Below are positions 17,108-26,600 of a stretch of DNA of 64,000 nucleotides, in pieces. A program made the translations under genes and the position numbers. The notes beneath the pieces were generated by a model. It was not told the origin of the DNA. It worked only from the letters and a program-made list of their open reading frames with translations, and made no database searches. The stretch spans positions 260,108 through 324,107 of the forward strand of contig JACKAO010000007.1 of the NCBI GenBank assembly GCA_020635035.1, written 5' to 3'. The stretch is from Calditrichia bacterium (lineage in GTDB: Bacteria; Calditrichota; Calditrichia; Calditrichales; J004). How positions within the stretch are numbered: position 1 is the first letter of the stretch; each line of letters begins with the position of its first letter.

Positions 17108-18253
17108 ATGCAGGAAAAAATAACATTTGATGCATTGATTAATTCCGTTGCAGATAAGAATCAGATCAGCAAAACGTTTTCACATTCGTTGATAAAAGAG
17201 ATGGCCCTGGTGATTCAACACGGGCTAAACAGGGATGGTGTGGTAAATTTAAGCGGATTTGGAATTTTTAAACTTCACGAAGTTCCATCGCGTCCGGGGC
17301 GGGATATAAGAACAGGTGCAAGTATTACAATTCCTGCAAAAAAGAAAGTGTTATTTAAACCGGAAAAGCACTTGCGTGAAATGATAAACAAAAATTTTGC
17401 CATGTTAAAGCCGCAATTCCTGGAGAATGATAAGAATGAAAATTCAAAGAGTGTTGAGCTGCCTCCTGAAAAACAAGAAAATATTGCAGAGCTTATAAAA
17501 GAAATTGACAATCGTGAACCTGTAAAAGAGACTAAAACTGAAACTGCTCCAGTGTTCGAAAATAAACCGGAAGAAGTCACCCCGGAACCAAATAATCATG
17601 TTGTTTCAGAAAAAAATGAACAAATAAACCCACTGCTTGTGCCGGATACAAAAGAAGATTCCAAAAACCGTGCACCAATATTTATATCAATATTTGTAAT
17701 TCTGATTATTCTTTTGTTATTCTGGCAATTTTCCGGTGATGACCAGCCTGAAGAAAAAATAGCAGAAACAAAAAAACCTGTTATTGAAAAAACAGTTGAG
17801 CCATTAAAAAGCCAGCCAAACCCAAAAACGGAAACACAAAAACCACCTCCGCCAATACAGAAAAAAGAAGAGATTGTTAAAGCTAAACTCCATAAAACAT
17901 CAGAAGGTGACAATCTCTGGAATCTGGCCTATAATTATTACAAAGATGGATATTTGTGGCCATTAATTCTGCTCGAAAATAAAGATAAAATTGATGACCC
18001 TGACTTTATTAAAAAAAATATTACGCTGCATATTCCAAATATTAAATCTACTCAGAAGCTATCAACTGAAGAACAAAGCAAGCTCGCACAGGGACATCTT
18101 TTAGCTTATTTTGAATATAAAGACTCAAAACCTGATGATGCCCGGAACCATTTATTTGTTGCTAACAAATATGATACAGATTACGTCCATTCAAGATTAT
18201 CAGAAATCGATGAGAGTGATCTGCAATATGTTAAACGTTTTTCTATGAAATAA
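17108..18253 (+). CDS. HU-domain protein fused to a transmembrane segment and a LysM domain
   Basis: The 381-residue protein has an N-terminal HU-like DNA-binding domain (about 1-96; LSGFGIFKLHE, then RPGRD in the arm). An acidic, proline-rich linker (about 100-185) leads to one transmembrane segment (about 190-209; FISIFVILIILLLFW). A Pro/Lys-rich spacer and a LysM domain follow (about 261-313; SEGDNLWNLAYNYY), then a short helical tail. The topology puts HU in the cytoplasm and LysM in the periplasm, where LysM domains bind peptidoglycan. The protein may tether DNA to the cell wall or envelope (inference). Bacteroidota have comparable HU-membrane-SPOR proteins, so the layout has a known cousin. 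It is co-transcribed with the plain HU gene 4 bases upstream. Confidence 0.82.
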   Translation: MQEKITFDALINSVADKNQISKTFSHSLIKEMALVIQHGLNRDGVVNLSGFGIFKLHEVPSRPGRDIRTGASITIPAKKKVLFKPEKHLREMINKNFAMLKPQFLENDKNENSKSVELPPEKQENIAELIKEIDNREPVKETKTETAPVFENKPEEVTPEPNNHVVSEKNEQINPLLVPDTKEDSKNRAPIFISIFVILIILLLFWQFSGDDQPEEKIAETKKPVIEKTVEPLKSQPNPKTETQKPPPPIQKKEEIVKAKLHKTSEGDNLWNLAYNYYKDGYLWPLILLENKDKIDDPDFIKKNITLHIPNIKSTQKLSTEEQSKLAQGHLLAYFEYKDSKPDDARNHLFVANKYDTDYVHSRLSEIDESDLQYVKRFSMK

Positions 18254-18388
18254 CTATTTTCCTGCCAAGCGGAATAATTGAACTTTTTTCAATATTTAAT
18301 CTAATCTAATTGATTTATTTATTTATCTCATATATTTTAATTTTTAGTGATCCTGAACCGGTGTTACCGGCAGGAAAACGGAGGACAT

Positions 18389-19408
18389 ATGGCAGCAAAT
18401 ATCGAAGACGTCAGACAGCTTTTAAAGACTACAAAATCAGATCTTTTTAAAAAATCAAATGTTGTGGCAACAGGTGTCGGATATAAAACAACAAACGGTA
18501 AGCTTACAGGTGATCTTTCAATCGTGTGTTCTGTAGAATCGAAAAAATCACCCGGCACACTTAGTGCATCCGATCTTCTTCCGCAATCCATGGATGGTAT
18601 CCCTGTTGATGTTAATGCTACGGGGGTAATTCATGCGCTGGCACAGGATCCAAAGTTAAGATACAGACCGGCATCCGGCGGAGTTAGTATCGGCCATTAC
18701 CTGATTACTGCTGGTACATTTGGAGTTACTGTTTTACGTGATGGAAAGCGCTTCATACTTTCAAATAACCATGTGCTGGCTAATAGCAATGATGCTTCTA
18801 TAGGTGATGAAATACTTCAACCGGGCCCTTATGATGGTGGTTCACGACCTAATGATGTAATAGGTGTTCTCAAAGATTTCGTTCAAATCAATTATGATGG
18901 CAGCGGTGGTGATCCAATCAGTGATTGCCCTATCGCAAACTCAGCGGCATCTGTATTAAATGCAATTTCTGCTGCTGCCGGACGAAAATCCAGGCTTAAA
19001 GCTGTCTATGAAGTTCAGGCTGCAGAAAACTTAGTTGACGCTGCATTATGTGAACCATCCAACCAAAATGATATCAGTAACGATGTTGTTCAGGTTGGAG
19101 CACCGAATGGCATTGCTGAAGCATCTTTAGGTATGTCTTTGCAAAAATTTGGCCGAACAACGGAATATACAACAGGTACAGTGTTGCAGATTGATGTGAC
19201 GTCGCAGGTTAGCTACGGAACCGGCAAAACAGCTACTTTTGTTGATCAGATTATGGCCGGTGCAATGAGCGCCGGTGGTGACAGTGGTTCGGCAATATTT
19301 AATACGAATAATCAACTGGTCGGGCTGCTTTTTGCAGGTAGTTCGAGCACTACAATAATTAACAGAATTCAAAATGTTTTTGAATTACTTAATGTCTCTT
19401 TGCCCTGA
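18389..19408 (+). CDS. NAL1-like trypsin-fold serine protease
   Basis: The 339-residue protein has a chymotrypsin-like protease domain behind a small N-terminal alpha/beta domain (about 1-75; VVATGVGYKTTNGKLTGD). The catalytic His is His128 in SNNHVLA and the nucleophile is Ser299 in GGDSGSA; Asp217 in NLVDAAL is the likely third member. The N-terminal GVGYK motif and the GGVSIGHY stretch before the protease match the family that includes plant NAL1 and many uncharacterised bacterial proteins. No signal peptide is visible, so it may act in the cytoplasm. GGAGG lies 4 bases before the chosen ATG, which rules out the longer in-frame start at 18347. Its stop overlaps the next gene. Confidence 0.8.
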   Translation: MAANIEDVRQLLKTTKSDLFKKSNVVATGVGYKTTNGKLTGDLSIVCSVESKKSPGTLSASDLLPQSMDGIPVDVNATGVIHALAQDPKLRYRPASGGVSIGHYLITAGTFGVTVLRDGKRFILSNNHVLANSNDASIGDEILQPGPYDGGSRPNDVIGVLKDFVQINYDGSGGDPISDCPIANSAASVLNAISAAAGRKSRLKAVYEVQAAENLVDAALCEPSNQNDISNDVVQVGAPNGIAEASLGMSLQKFGRTTEYTTGTVLQIDVTSQVSYGTGKTATFVDQIMAGAMSAGGDSGSAIFNTNNQLVGLLFAGSSSTTIINRIQNVFELLNVSLP

Positions 19409-19635
19409 TGGATGAATTAATAGAACGAGCAAAAAAAGTAAAAAGACAAAATGAAGATGAATGGCTTTCAATTTCGGAAGTGGTTTCAATTGGTATCGGG
19501 TATGTTCAAAATGATACACTCGGTATAATAATTGGTGTAAAAGGTAATGTTGAAACCCTTTCTGATAAATTTCCGGAAAAGATTGATAAAATTCCGATTT
19601 CTGTAAAGTCTGTCCGTGAAATACGCGCTTTATAA
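19408..19635 (+). CDS. Free-standing homologue of the upstream protease's N-terminal domain
   Basis: This 75-residue protein starts within the stop codon of the protease gene (TGATG overlap), so translation is coupled. Its core reads VVSIGIGY, then GIIIGVKG, then IDKIPISVK. The same order occurs in the protease's N-terminal domain: VVATGVGY, LSIVCSVE, MDGIPVDVN. It therefore looks like a detached copy of that domain with no catalytic part. I know no named function. A pro-domain-like inhibitor, folding helper or regulator of the protease is a reasonable guess, supported by the coupling but not shown by sequence. Confidence 0.65.
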   Translation: MDELIERAKKVKRQNEDEWLSISEVVSIGIGYVQNDTLGIIIGVKGNVETLSDKFPEKIDKIPISVKSVREIRAL

Positions 19636-19671
19636 ATAAAATTTCCGGATAATCAGTTTATAATTTTCTTT

Positions 19672-20487
19672 TCAGAAATATATTTGAAAGCCAATACGGT
19701 TAAATCCTGTATTAAAAACATATTTAACTGATTCTTTGTTTTTTGCTTGTGTCGCATTTTGGGAATGTGCACTGAAAGCTGCAAATACTGTTGCAAAGCT
19801 TAATGCTGAACCCAGAAAAACATCACTGGAAAAATGATTATTAAGATACATTCTTGACCACGCGCACAACCCTGCCACACCAAATAAAATAGTACTTGCA
19901 TAATTATTCTTAATTCTTTTAGCTAAAACAAGAGATGTACTCATCGCAACTAATGTGTGGCCAGAGACAAAAGAGTAGTAATCTTCTCCCTTTCTCCAGA
20001 ATTTAAAATCATCTTTTCCGAGCTCCATATAAGGACGTGCTCTTCCTGCCGATAATTTGGAAATTGTTTGAATAGCTCCCGCCGGTATCAATGCCGATGT
20101 AAGAATAACAGCTGTTTCTCGTGTCCAGTCATCCCCTGTGACAATTCCAAATATATACAGCGCTGCTGTTAGTGAAACAACAGTTAAGGGTTCACCATAA
20201 TTTGATCCTATTCTGGCCCAACGCGTGGCTATTTTGGAATGATTCCTTTTAAAGAAGTTGTTGATATCATTATCAGCCATAAATAAAAGCGTTCCACCGG
20301 CAAGGGTTCCACCCAAGATTATAAAATCATTTTCAGACCAGTGAAAAGGTTGACTCGAGACATATATTATTCCTTCTGCCGTTTTCTGCAGGTCCTGATT
20401 AAACATTTCTATACCTGATATTTCATATTCAGACTGCGCTAAAGCAAAAGCGGGTATTGTCAGCAGATAATATACAAATAGTTTCAT
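19672..20487 (-). CDS. PAP2-family membrane-associated phosphatase
   Basis: The 271-residue protein begins with a signal peptide (MKLFVYYLLTIPAFALAQ) and carries all three PAP2 motifs: KLSAGRARP, the SGH triplet in FVSGHT, and SRMYLNNHFSSD. These form the acid phosphatase site acting on lipid phosphates, diphosphates or similar substrates, probably with the active site facing the periplasm. Several hydrophobic helices surround the motifs. Its ATG follows directly after the stop of polyphosphate kinase with no gap, so the two are co-expressed. The pairing suggests a phosphate- or polyphosphate-related role, although undecaprenyl diphosphate or phosphatidate are equally possible substrates. Confidence 0.85.
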   Translation of the reverse strand: MKLFVYYLLTIPAFALAQSEYEISGIEMFNQDLQKTAEGIIYVSSQPFHWSENDFIILGGTLAGGTLLFMADNDINNFFKRNHSKIATRWARIGSNYGEPLTVVSLTAALYIFGIVTGDDWTRETAVILTSALIPAGAIQTISKLSAGRARPYMELGKDDFKFWRKGEDYYSFVSGHTLVAMSTSLVLAKRIKNNYASTILFGVAGLCAWSRMYLNNHFSSDVFLGSALSFATVFAAFSAHSQNATQAKNKESVKYVFNTGFNRIGFQIYF

Positions 20488-22521
20488 CTAACGATTCTTT
20501 CGTTTGATGTAGTTATAAACCTGTTGCTGAGAGCGGGCCGGCTTAGATGATAATTGTGGTTTGTAATCATTATTCTGTTGCGGATCTATAAGCCGGGCTT
20601 TTTTATTATCTTGCCATTGAAGGTCAATAATATGCTGTATTTCTTTCTTCAGCGCATTATCAATAATTGGAAAGATGACTTCGACACGCCGTTTTAAATT
20701 TCTTGTCATCCAGTCAGCTGAACCCATCAAATACATTGGATTACCATTGTTTTCAAAAATATAATAGCGGGCGTGTTCAAGGTATCGATCGATGATACTC
20801 AATACTTCAATGTTTTCACTTAATCCTTCTGCACCTGGAATTAAACAGCAAATGCCGCGGACTATTATTTTAACCGGAACGCCATTTTTTGATGCTTTAT
20901 ATAAAAGCTTAATCATCTCCGGATCCTGCAGACTGTTTAACTTAATGGTGATACCGGATGGTCTGCCTTTACGGGCGTTACTGATTTCGTTCTTTATTAA
21001 TTTTTCAAAAACTGGACGCATATTGAACGGAGCCACCAGCAGATTTTCTATTTCCGGTTCTTTTATTTGCCCGTCAAGGAAAGCAAAAACCTGGTTTAAG
21101 TCTTTTGTATAAAATACATTGGAAGTAAAAAGACCGGAATCGCTGTACACCTTTGCGGTTTTTTCATTAAAGTTACCTGTTGCCAGGTATGAATAATATT
21201 TTAAACCACCGTTTTCAATTCGCGTTACCTGGCAGATCTTTGAATGGACTTTTATCCCGGGGATGGAATAAAGCACCTTTACGCCGGCTTCTTCGAGCGC
21301 ATCGGCACCCTGTATATTGGATTCTTCATCAAAACGGGCTTTTAGCTCAACAAATGCGGTAACAGATTTTCCATTTTGTGCAGCGAGAATTAAACTCTCT
21401 ATCACTTTTGATGGATCTGCAACCCGATAGAGTGTTATTTTTATTTCTGTTACCAGGGGATCTGTCGCAGCGTTGTTTAAAAAATTGATCACATAATCAT
21501 ATGTCTGATATGGAAAGTGTATCAGGACATCTTTTTCAGACAGAACCTTAAAAATGTTTTTGCCGTGATCAAAATCTTTGCATGGTAGTGCCGGCTGTGG
21601 TTTGTCAAAGTCTTTTTTGGTTGCGAGAGATGGAAAACCAAAAAAGTCATTAAAGTTGTGATACCGGCCTCCCGGAACAAGATCATCCTTATGTAATTCC
21701 AGTATAGTCCGTGCTTTTTTTAGTATTCCGGAAGGCATCGATTCGTCGTATAAGAAGCGCGACGGAATACCTTTTTTCCTGCGGTTAATGCCTTCTTTAA
21801 TTTTTTCCAAAAGATTTCCGCTAAATTCGTCATCAATATACATCTCTGCATCGCGGGTTAATTTAATTGAATAACAGGATGTAACCTTTCTGGTCTGAAA
21901 TAATTTTTGAATGAATAATCTCAGAATATCATCAACAAATATTACATATTTCTTTTTACCATCTGGGGGAAGTAAAATAAAACGTCCGGTATGCCTGACG
22001 GGAATTTCAACCAGGTAAAGTTCAGAATCCGTTGGACTTTTTGTCTCAGCTAACAAATATAAGGTTTTATTTTGTAAAAACAGACTATCATCTCCACCTA
22101 TAAGTTTTAACGGTTTGATAAAAGGTAATATCTGATTATTGAAATACTGCTCTGCATACAGTAATTGATTTTCGTTTAGTTCAGAATCGTTTATCAGAAA
22201 TATATTTCGGTCCTGAAGTTGCGGCAGGATTATTTCTTTTAATATTTTACCCAACAGCTGTTGATCAGCAGAGACTTTGTTGTGAATGTCCTTCAATAAT
22301 TGTTTTGGAGTAAATTTTAGTTTTTTGTCTTTTTTCAGGTTTAAAAGGTTCCTGAGAGAAGCTACACGTACACGGAAGAACTCATCCAGATTTGAAGAGA
22401 ATATCGCCATAAATTTAATTTTTTCATAAAGCGGAACATCAGGATCGATGCATTCCTGCAAGACTCTGTTGTTAAAAGAAAGCCAACTCAGCTCTCTGTC
22501 GAAGAGTTTTAGTTTAGCCAT
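20488..22521 (-). CDS. ppk1: Polyphosphate kinase 1
   Basis: The 677-residue length and motifs are those of Ppk1, which reversibly polymerises the gamma-phosphate of ATP into polyphosphate. The N-terminal domain starts with FDRELSWLSFNNRVLQE, the usual opening. The phospholipase-D-like catalytic half contains FVELKARFDEE, the histidine site IKVHSKICQV (autophosphorylated His) and the second active-site segment ending GSADWMTRNLKRRVE. It is the first gene of a two-gene minus-strand unit with the PAP2 phosphatase. It faces away from nagB, with 130 bases between the two starts that must hold both promoters. Confidence 0.95.
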   Translation of the reverse strand: MAKLKLFDRELSWLSFNNRVLQECIDPDVPLYEKIKFMAIFSSNLDEFFRVRVASLRNLLNLKKDKKLKFTPKQLLKDIHNKVSADQQLLGKILKEIILPQLQDRNIFLINDSELNENQLLYAEQYFNNQILPFIKPLKLIGGDDSLFLQNKTLYLLAETKSPTDSELYLVEIPVRHTGRFILLPPDGKKKYVIFVDDILRLFIQKLFQTRKVTSCYSIKLTRDAEMYIDDEFSGNLLEKIKEGINRRKKGIPSRFLYDESMPSGILKKARTILELHKDDLVPGGRYHNFNDFFGFPSLATKKDFDKPQPALPCKDFDHGKNIFKVLSEKDVLIHFPYQTYDYVINFLNNAATDPLVTEIKITLYRVADPSKVIESLILAAQNGKSVTAFVELKARFDEESNIQGADALEEAGVKVLYSIPGIKVHSKICQVTRIENGGLKYYSYLATGNFNEKTAKVYSDSGLFTSNVFYTKDLNQVFAFLDGQIKEPEIENLLVAPFNMRPVFEKLIKNEISNARKGRPSGITIKLNSLQDPEMIKLLYKASKNGVPVKIIVRGICCLIPGAEGLSENIEVLSIIDRYLEHARYYIFENNGNPMYLMGSADWMTRNLKRRVEVIFPIIDNALKKEIQHIIDLQWQDNKKARLIDPQQNNDYKPQLSSKPARSQQQVYNYIKRKNR

Positions 22522-22651
22522 ATTGTTCCTTTAGTTAGGTTCATGAGATAATCTTAAAATAAAAAAACTTAAAATATTAAAAAATGATTATTATATTTGA
22601 TAAATTTGTTTGATGGACAAACCAACCACCTACTAATATAAAGGATATCTT

Positions 22652-23464
22652 ATGAGGCTCATTATTCAAAAAGATTACGATAAAGTATCGCAATGGGCTG
22701 CAAATTATGTAGCCCGGGCAATTCTGGATTTTAAACCTGCCAAAAACAAACCGTTTATTTTGGGTTTGCCCACGGGATCTTCTCCTTTAGGTATGTATGC
22801 AGAACTTATTAAAATTTATAAAAAAGGTATAATATCATTTAAGAATATTATTACTTTTAATATGGACGAATATGTTGGTTTGCCTGAAGATCACACAGAA
22901 AGCTATCACTATTTTATGTGGAACAACTTTTTTAGCCATATTGATATTCCCAAAGAAAATGTAAACATTCTGGATGGGAATGCGAAAAATCTTGATGCTG
23001 AATGTGCGTTATATGAAGAAAAAATTAATGCTGCCGGCGGTATTAATTTGTTTATTGGCGGAATCGGACCGGACGGACACATAGCTTTTAATGAACCCGG
23101 ATCATCGCTGGGATCATTAACACGCGTTAAAACACTTACTAATGATACAATAATTGCAAATTCACGTTTTTTTGATAATGATGTAACTAAAGTGCCAAAA
23201 ACGGCACTTACTGTCGGTGTTAAAACAGTTCTTGACGCCGATGAAGTGTTGGTAATTATAAGCGGTCATGGAAAAGCCCGGGCGCTTTATAAAGTTGTAG
23301 AGGAAGGCGTGAATCATATGTGGACGGTTTCGGCACTTCAAACACACCCGAAAGGAATCATTGTCTGTGATGACGCGTCTACTGTTGAGTTAAAGGTTGG
23401 CACCGTTAATTATTTTAAAGATATTGAAGCGAGTCATCTTGATCCTGCAACACTTCTGAAATAG
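22652..23464 (+). CDS. nagB: Glucosamine-6-phosphate deaminase
   Basis: NagB converts glucosamine-6-phosphate to fructose-6-phosphate and ammonia. The 270 residues match the family length (about 266 in E. coli). LGLPTGSSPLGMY is the phosphate-binding loop, FNMDEYVGLP holds the catalytic Asp, and GGIGPDGHIAFNEPGSS carries the ring-opening His and neighbouring acid. No nagA or transporter lies nearby, so it is not in a classical nag operon. It may feed amino-sugar carbon from wall recycling into glycolysis. AAAGGATATCTT precedes the ATG as a modest ribosome binding site. A strong terminator follows the gene, making it a single-gene unit. Confidence 0.95.
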   Translation: MRLIIQKDYDKVSQWAANYVARAILDFKPAKNKPFILGLPTGSSPLGMYAELIKIYKKGIISFKNIITFNMDEYVGLPEDHTESYHYFMWNNFFSHIDIPKENVNILDGNAKNLDAECALYEEKINAAGGINLFIGGIGPDGHIAFNEPGSSLGSLTRVKTLTNDTIIANSRFFDNDVTKVPKTALTVGVKTVLDADEVLVIISGHGKARALYKVVEEGVNHMWTVSALQTHPKGIIVCDDASTVELKVGTVNYFKDIEASHLDPATLLK

Positions 23465-23473
23465 AAAGCTGGC

Positions 23474-23501
23474 ACCGGGAGATTTACTCCCGGTTTTTTT
23501 T
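23474..23501 (+). terminator. Intrinsic terminator after nagB
   Basis: ACCGGGAG pairs perfectly with CTCCCGGT across a 5-base ATTTA loop, followed by an unbroken run of T. It lies 10 bases after the nagB stop and separates nagB from purL. Confidence 0.92.
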
Positions 23502-23613
23502 CTAAATTATTATTTTACATACCTGACAACTTTTATCACATGCTTTGTTTAATTTAAATCCGATAGGGTTTATATTAGCCCCGACTTAAACAATGAAGGG
23601 TCTTTTATAAATC

Positions 23614-26600
23614 ATGACTAATATTTTCCGCGTTTATATTGAAAAAAAAGCTGGATTTGATACAGAAGCTGTAAATCTTTATTCAGATGTCAGTGAGTTT
23701 CTGGGTATAAAATCTTTAGAAAAACTACGCATTTTATATCGCTATGATGTTCAGGGGATTTCTGAAGATGAATACAAAATTGCCCGGAACTCTGTTTTCT
23801 CAGATCCACCGCAGGATTATGTTTATGATGAAAATTTTAACTTCAAGAACAGCGATTATATCTTTGCGGTAGAATATCTCCCCGGACAATACGACCAGCG
23901 CTCAGACTCGGCATCCCAGTGTATACAGATTCTTACGCAAAAAAATCCGCCTTTGGTGCGCACTGCTAAAGTTTTTGTTTTATCCGGAATACTTACAGAA
24001 TCTGAAATTAAAAGAATAAAAAAACACTGCATTAATCCTGTTGATTCCAGAGAAGCTGAATTACAGATACCCGAAACACTCGAACAGCAGATTTCAATCC
24101 CGGAGCATGTCAAAATAATTGATGGTTTCATTGAGTTGTCGGATCAAAGTCTGGAAAATCTTTTATCAGAAATGGGGCTGGCAATGAGCTTCGAAGATCT
24201 GAAATTCTGCCAGCAATATTTTAAGACAGAAACAAAAAGAAATCCTACGATAACCGAGATCAGGTTGTTAGATACATATTGGTCAGATCATTGCCGCCAC
24301 ACCACTTTTTTGACAGAAATACGAAATGTGCAGATTGCAGATGCACCCAATAATTCAGCTATAAAACAAACCTATAATGCATATCTAAAATCCCGTGAAT
24401 TTGTTTATGAAGGAAAAGAACGTTCGGATTGCCTGATGGATCTGGCAACAATTGCGATGAAAGAACTGCGTAAAAAAGGCGGATTGAAAGAGCTGGATAT
24501 TTCAGAAGAAATAAACGCCTGCAGTATTAAAATTCCTGTAAAAGTGGAAGGAATCACGCAGGATTGGTTGATCATGTTTAAAAATGAGACCCACAATCAT
24601 CCAACAGAAATTGAGCCCTTTGGTGGTGCAGCTACCTGTTTAGGCGGTGCGATACGTGATCCTTTATCAGGAAGGTCGTATGTATATCAGGCTATGCGTG
24701 TTACAGGCAGTGCCGATCCAAGGAAATCCCTGGAAGAAACCCTTCCCGGTAAATTACCGCAAAGAACAATCACAACTCTTGCAGCAAAAGGTTACAGCTC
24801 TTATGGAAACCAGATTGGTTTAGCAACGGGGCATGTTGCTGAAGTATATGATGAAGGCTATCTGGCAAAACGTATGGAAATAGGCGCGGTAATCGGAGCA
24901 GTACCGGCTGAAAATGTTGTCCGGAAGCGTCCTGAAGAAGGCGATATTGTGATACTGGTTGGTGGCAAAACCGGGCGTGATGGTATTGGCGGCGCGACAG
25001 GATCATCAAAAGCACATACAGAGACCGCACTAAAAAATGAAGCGGAAGTTCAGAAGGGGAATCCCCCGATCGAAAGAAAACTACAAAGGCTTTTTACAGA
25101 CCCTGAAATTACAAAAAAGATAAAGCGCTGTAATGATTTTGGTGCCGGGGGTATTTCAGTTGCTATTGGCGAATTAGCGGACAGCCTTGATATTGATCTT
25201 GATGCTGTTCCTAAAAAATATGAAGGATTGGATGGCACAGAGCTGGCGATATCTGAATCCCAGGAACGTATGGCTGTGGTGATTTCGGTGGATGATTTTG
25301 TAGTTTTTCAGGAAAAGGCTTTTGCGGAAAACCTGGAAGCCACAAAAGTTGCGAATATTACTAACAGCGGCAGACTGAGAATGTTTTGGAAGGGACAGAC
25401 AGTTGTCGACCTGGATCGTTCATTTCTTGACACACATGGCGTAAGGCAGAAATCTCATGTTGTTATTCCTGAAGTTTCAGCTACTGAAATTTTTGAAAAG
25501 AAGAATTATCAATTTGATGATTTCGCGAAAACCCTGCTTGAAAATCTTTCCGATTTGAACCACGCCAGTCAAAAAGGATTAATTGAACAATTCGACAGTA
25601 CCATTGGTGCCAGAACAGTCCTGCATCCGTTCGGCGGGAAAATGCTGCGTTCACCATCGGATGTTATGGTTTCCAAACTGCCATTTATTGAAAGTGATAC
25701 AGCTACCGCAATGAGCTGGGGATTTAATCCAAAAATTGCAACATGGTCTCCCTTTCATGGTGCTGTTTATGCTGTCTTGGAGTCTGTTACAAAACTCGTT
25801 GCCTGTGGTGTTGATTTCTCAAATATATACCTGACTTTACAGGAATATTTTGAAAAATTATTATCCGATCCACAAAAATGGGGTAAGCCTTACGCTGCTT
25901 TATTAGGTGCCTATCATGTACAGATGCAACTTGGAATAGCAGCCATTGGCGGAAAAGACAGTATGTCCGGCACTTTTCAGGATATTCATGTTCCGCCAAC
26001 ACTTGTTTCGTTTGCTGTGGCGCCTGTATCAGCAGACAAAACAATATCAGGAGAATTTAAGACTGCCGGTAATACTGTTTATCTCCTAAAAAGCAAAACA
26101 GATATGACACTTTTGCCGGATTTTGATTATCTGAAAACACTCTTTGCAACGTTTAAAAAATTAAGTGATGGCGGACTGGTTCAATCTGCAAGTGCTGTTA
26201 AATCAGGCGGGGTTTCGCTGGCAGTATCACGAATGTGTTTCGGCAATAACTTAGGTTTTAATTTTAATAATCAAATTGAGTCAGCAGACCTGTTGTATCC
26301 TTACTATGGGGCAATAATCATCGAAACGGCACCGGATTTCTCTAAGGATGAACTATCCGGAATTGAATTTATCGAGCTGGGCAGAGTAACAGAAGCAGAT
26401 CAAATTGTATTTAAAAACAGTCAGGTTAATCTTTCAGAAGCTTATAAAAAATGGTCGGAACCATTGGAAGCTATTTTCCCATCATTACATAATTCTGAGT
26501 TGAAAGATTTACCATCTTTTAAAACCAGAGCAATAAAAAAAGCACATTTAAGTATTGCCAGACCCCGAGTTTTTATACCTGTTTTTCCGGGAACAAACTG

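Noticed and set aside
18358..18370. Short hairpin CCGGT/ACCGG before the protease as a riboswitch or operator
   Set aside because: Only 5 base pairs with a 3-base loop; common by chance and with no conserved flanks.
23521..23590. TTGTTT and TATATT before purL as a promoter
   Set aside because: The spacing is 20 bases, too long for a standard promoter, and better pairs are expected by chance in AT-rich DNA.
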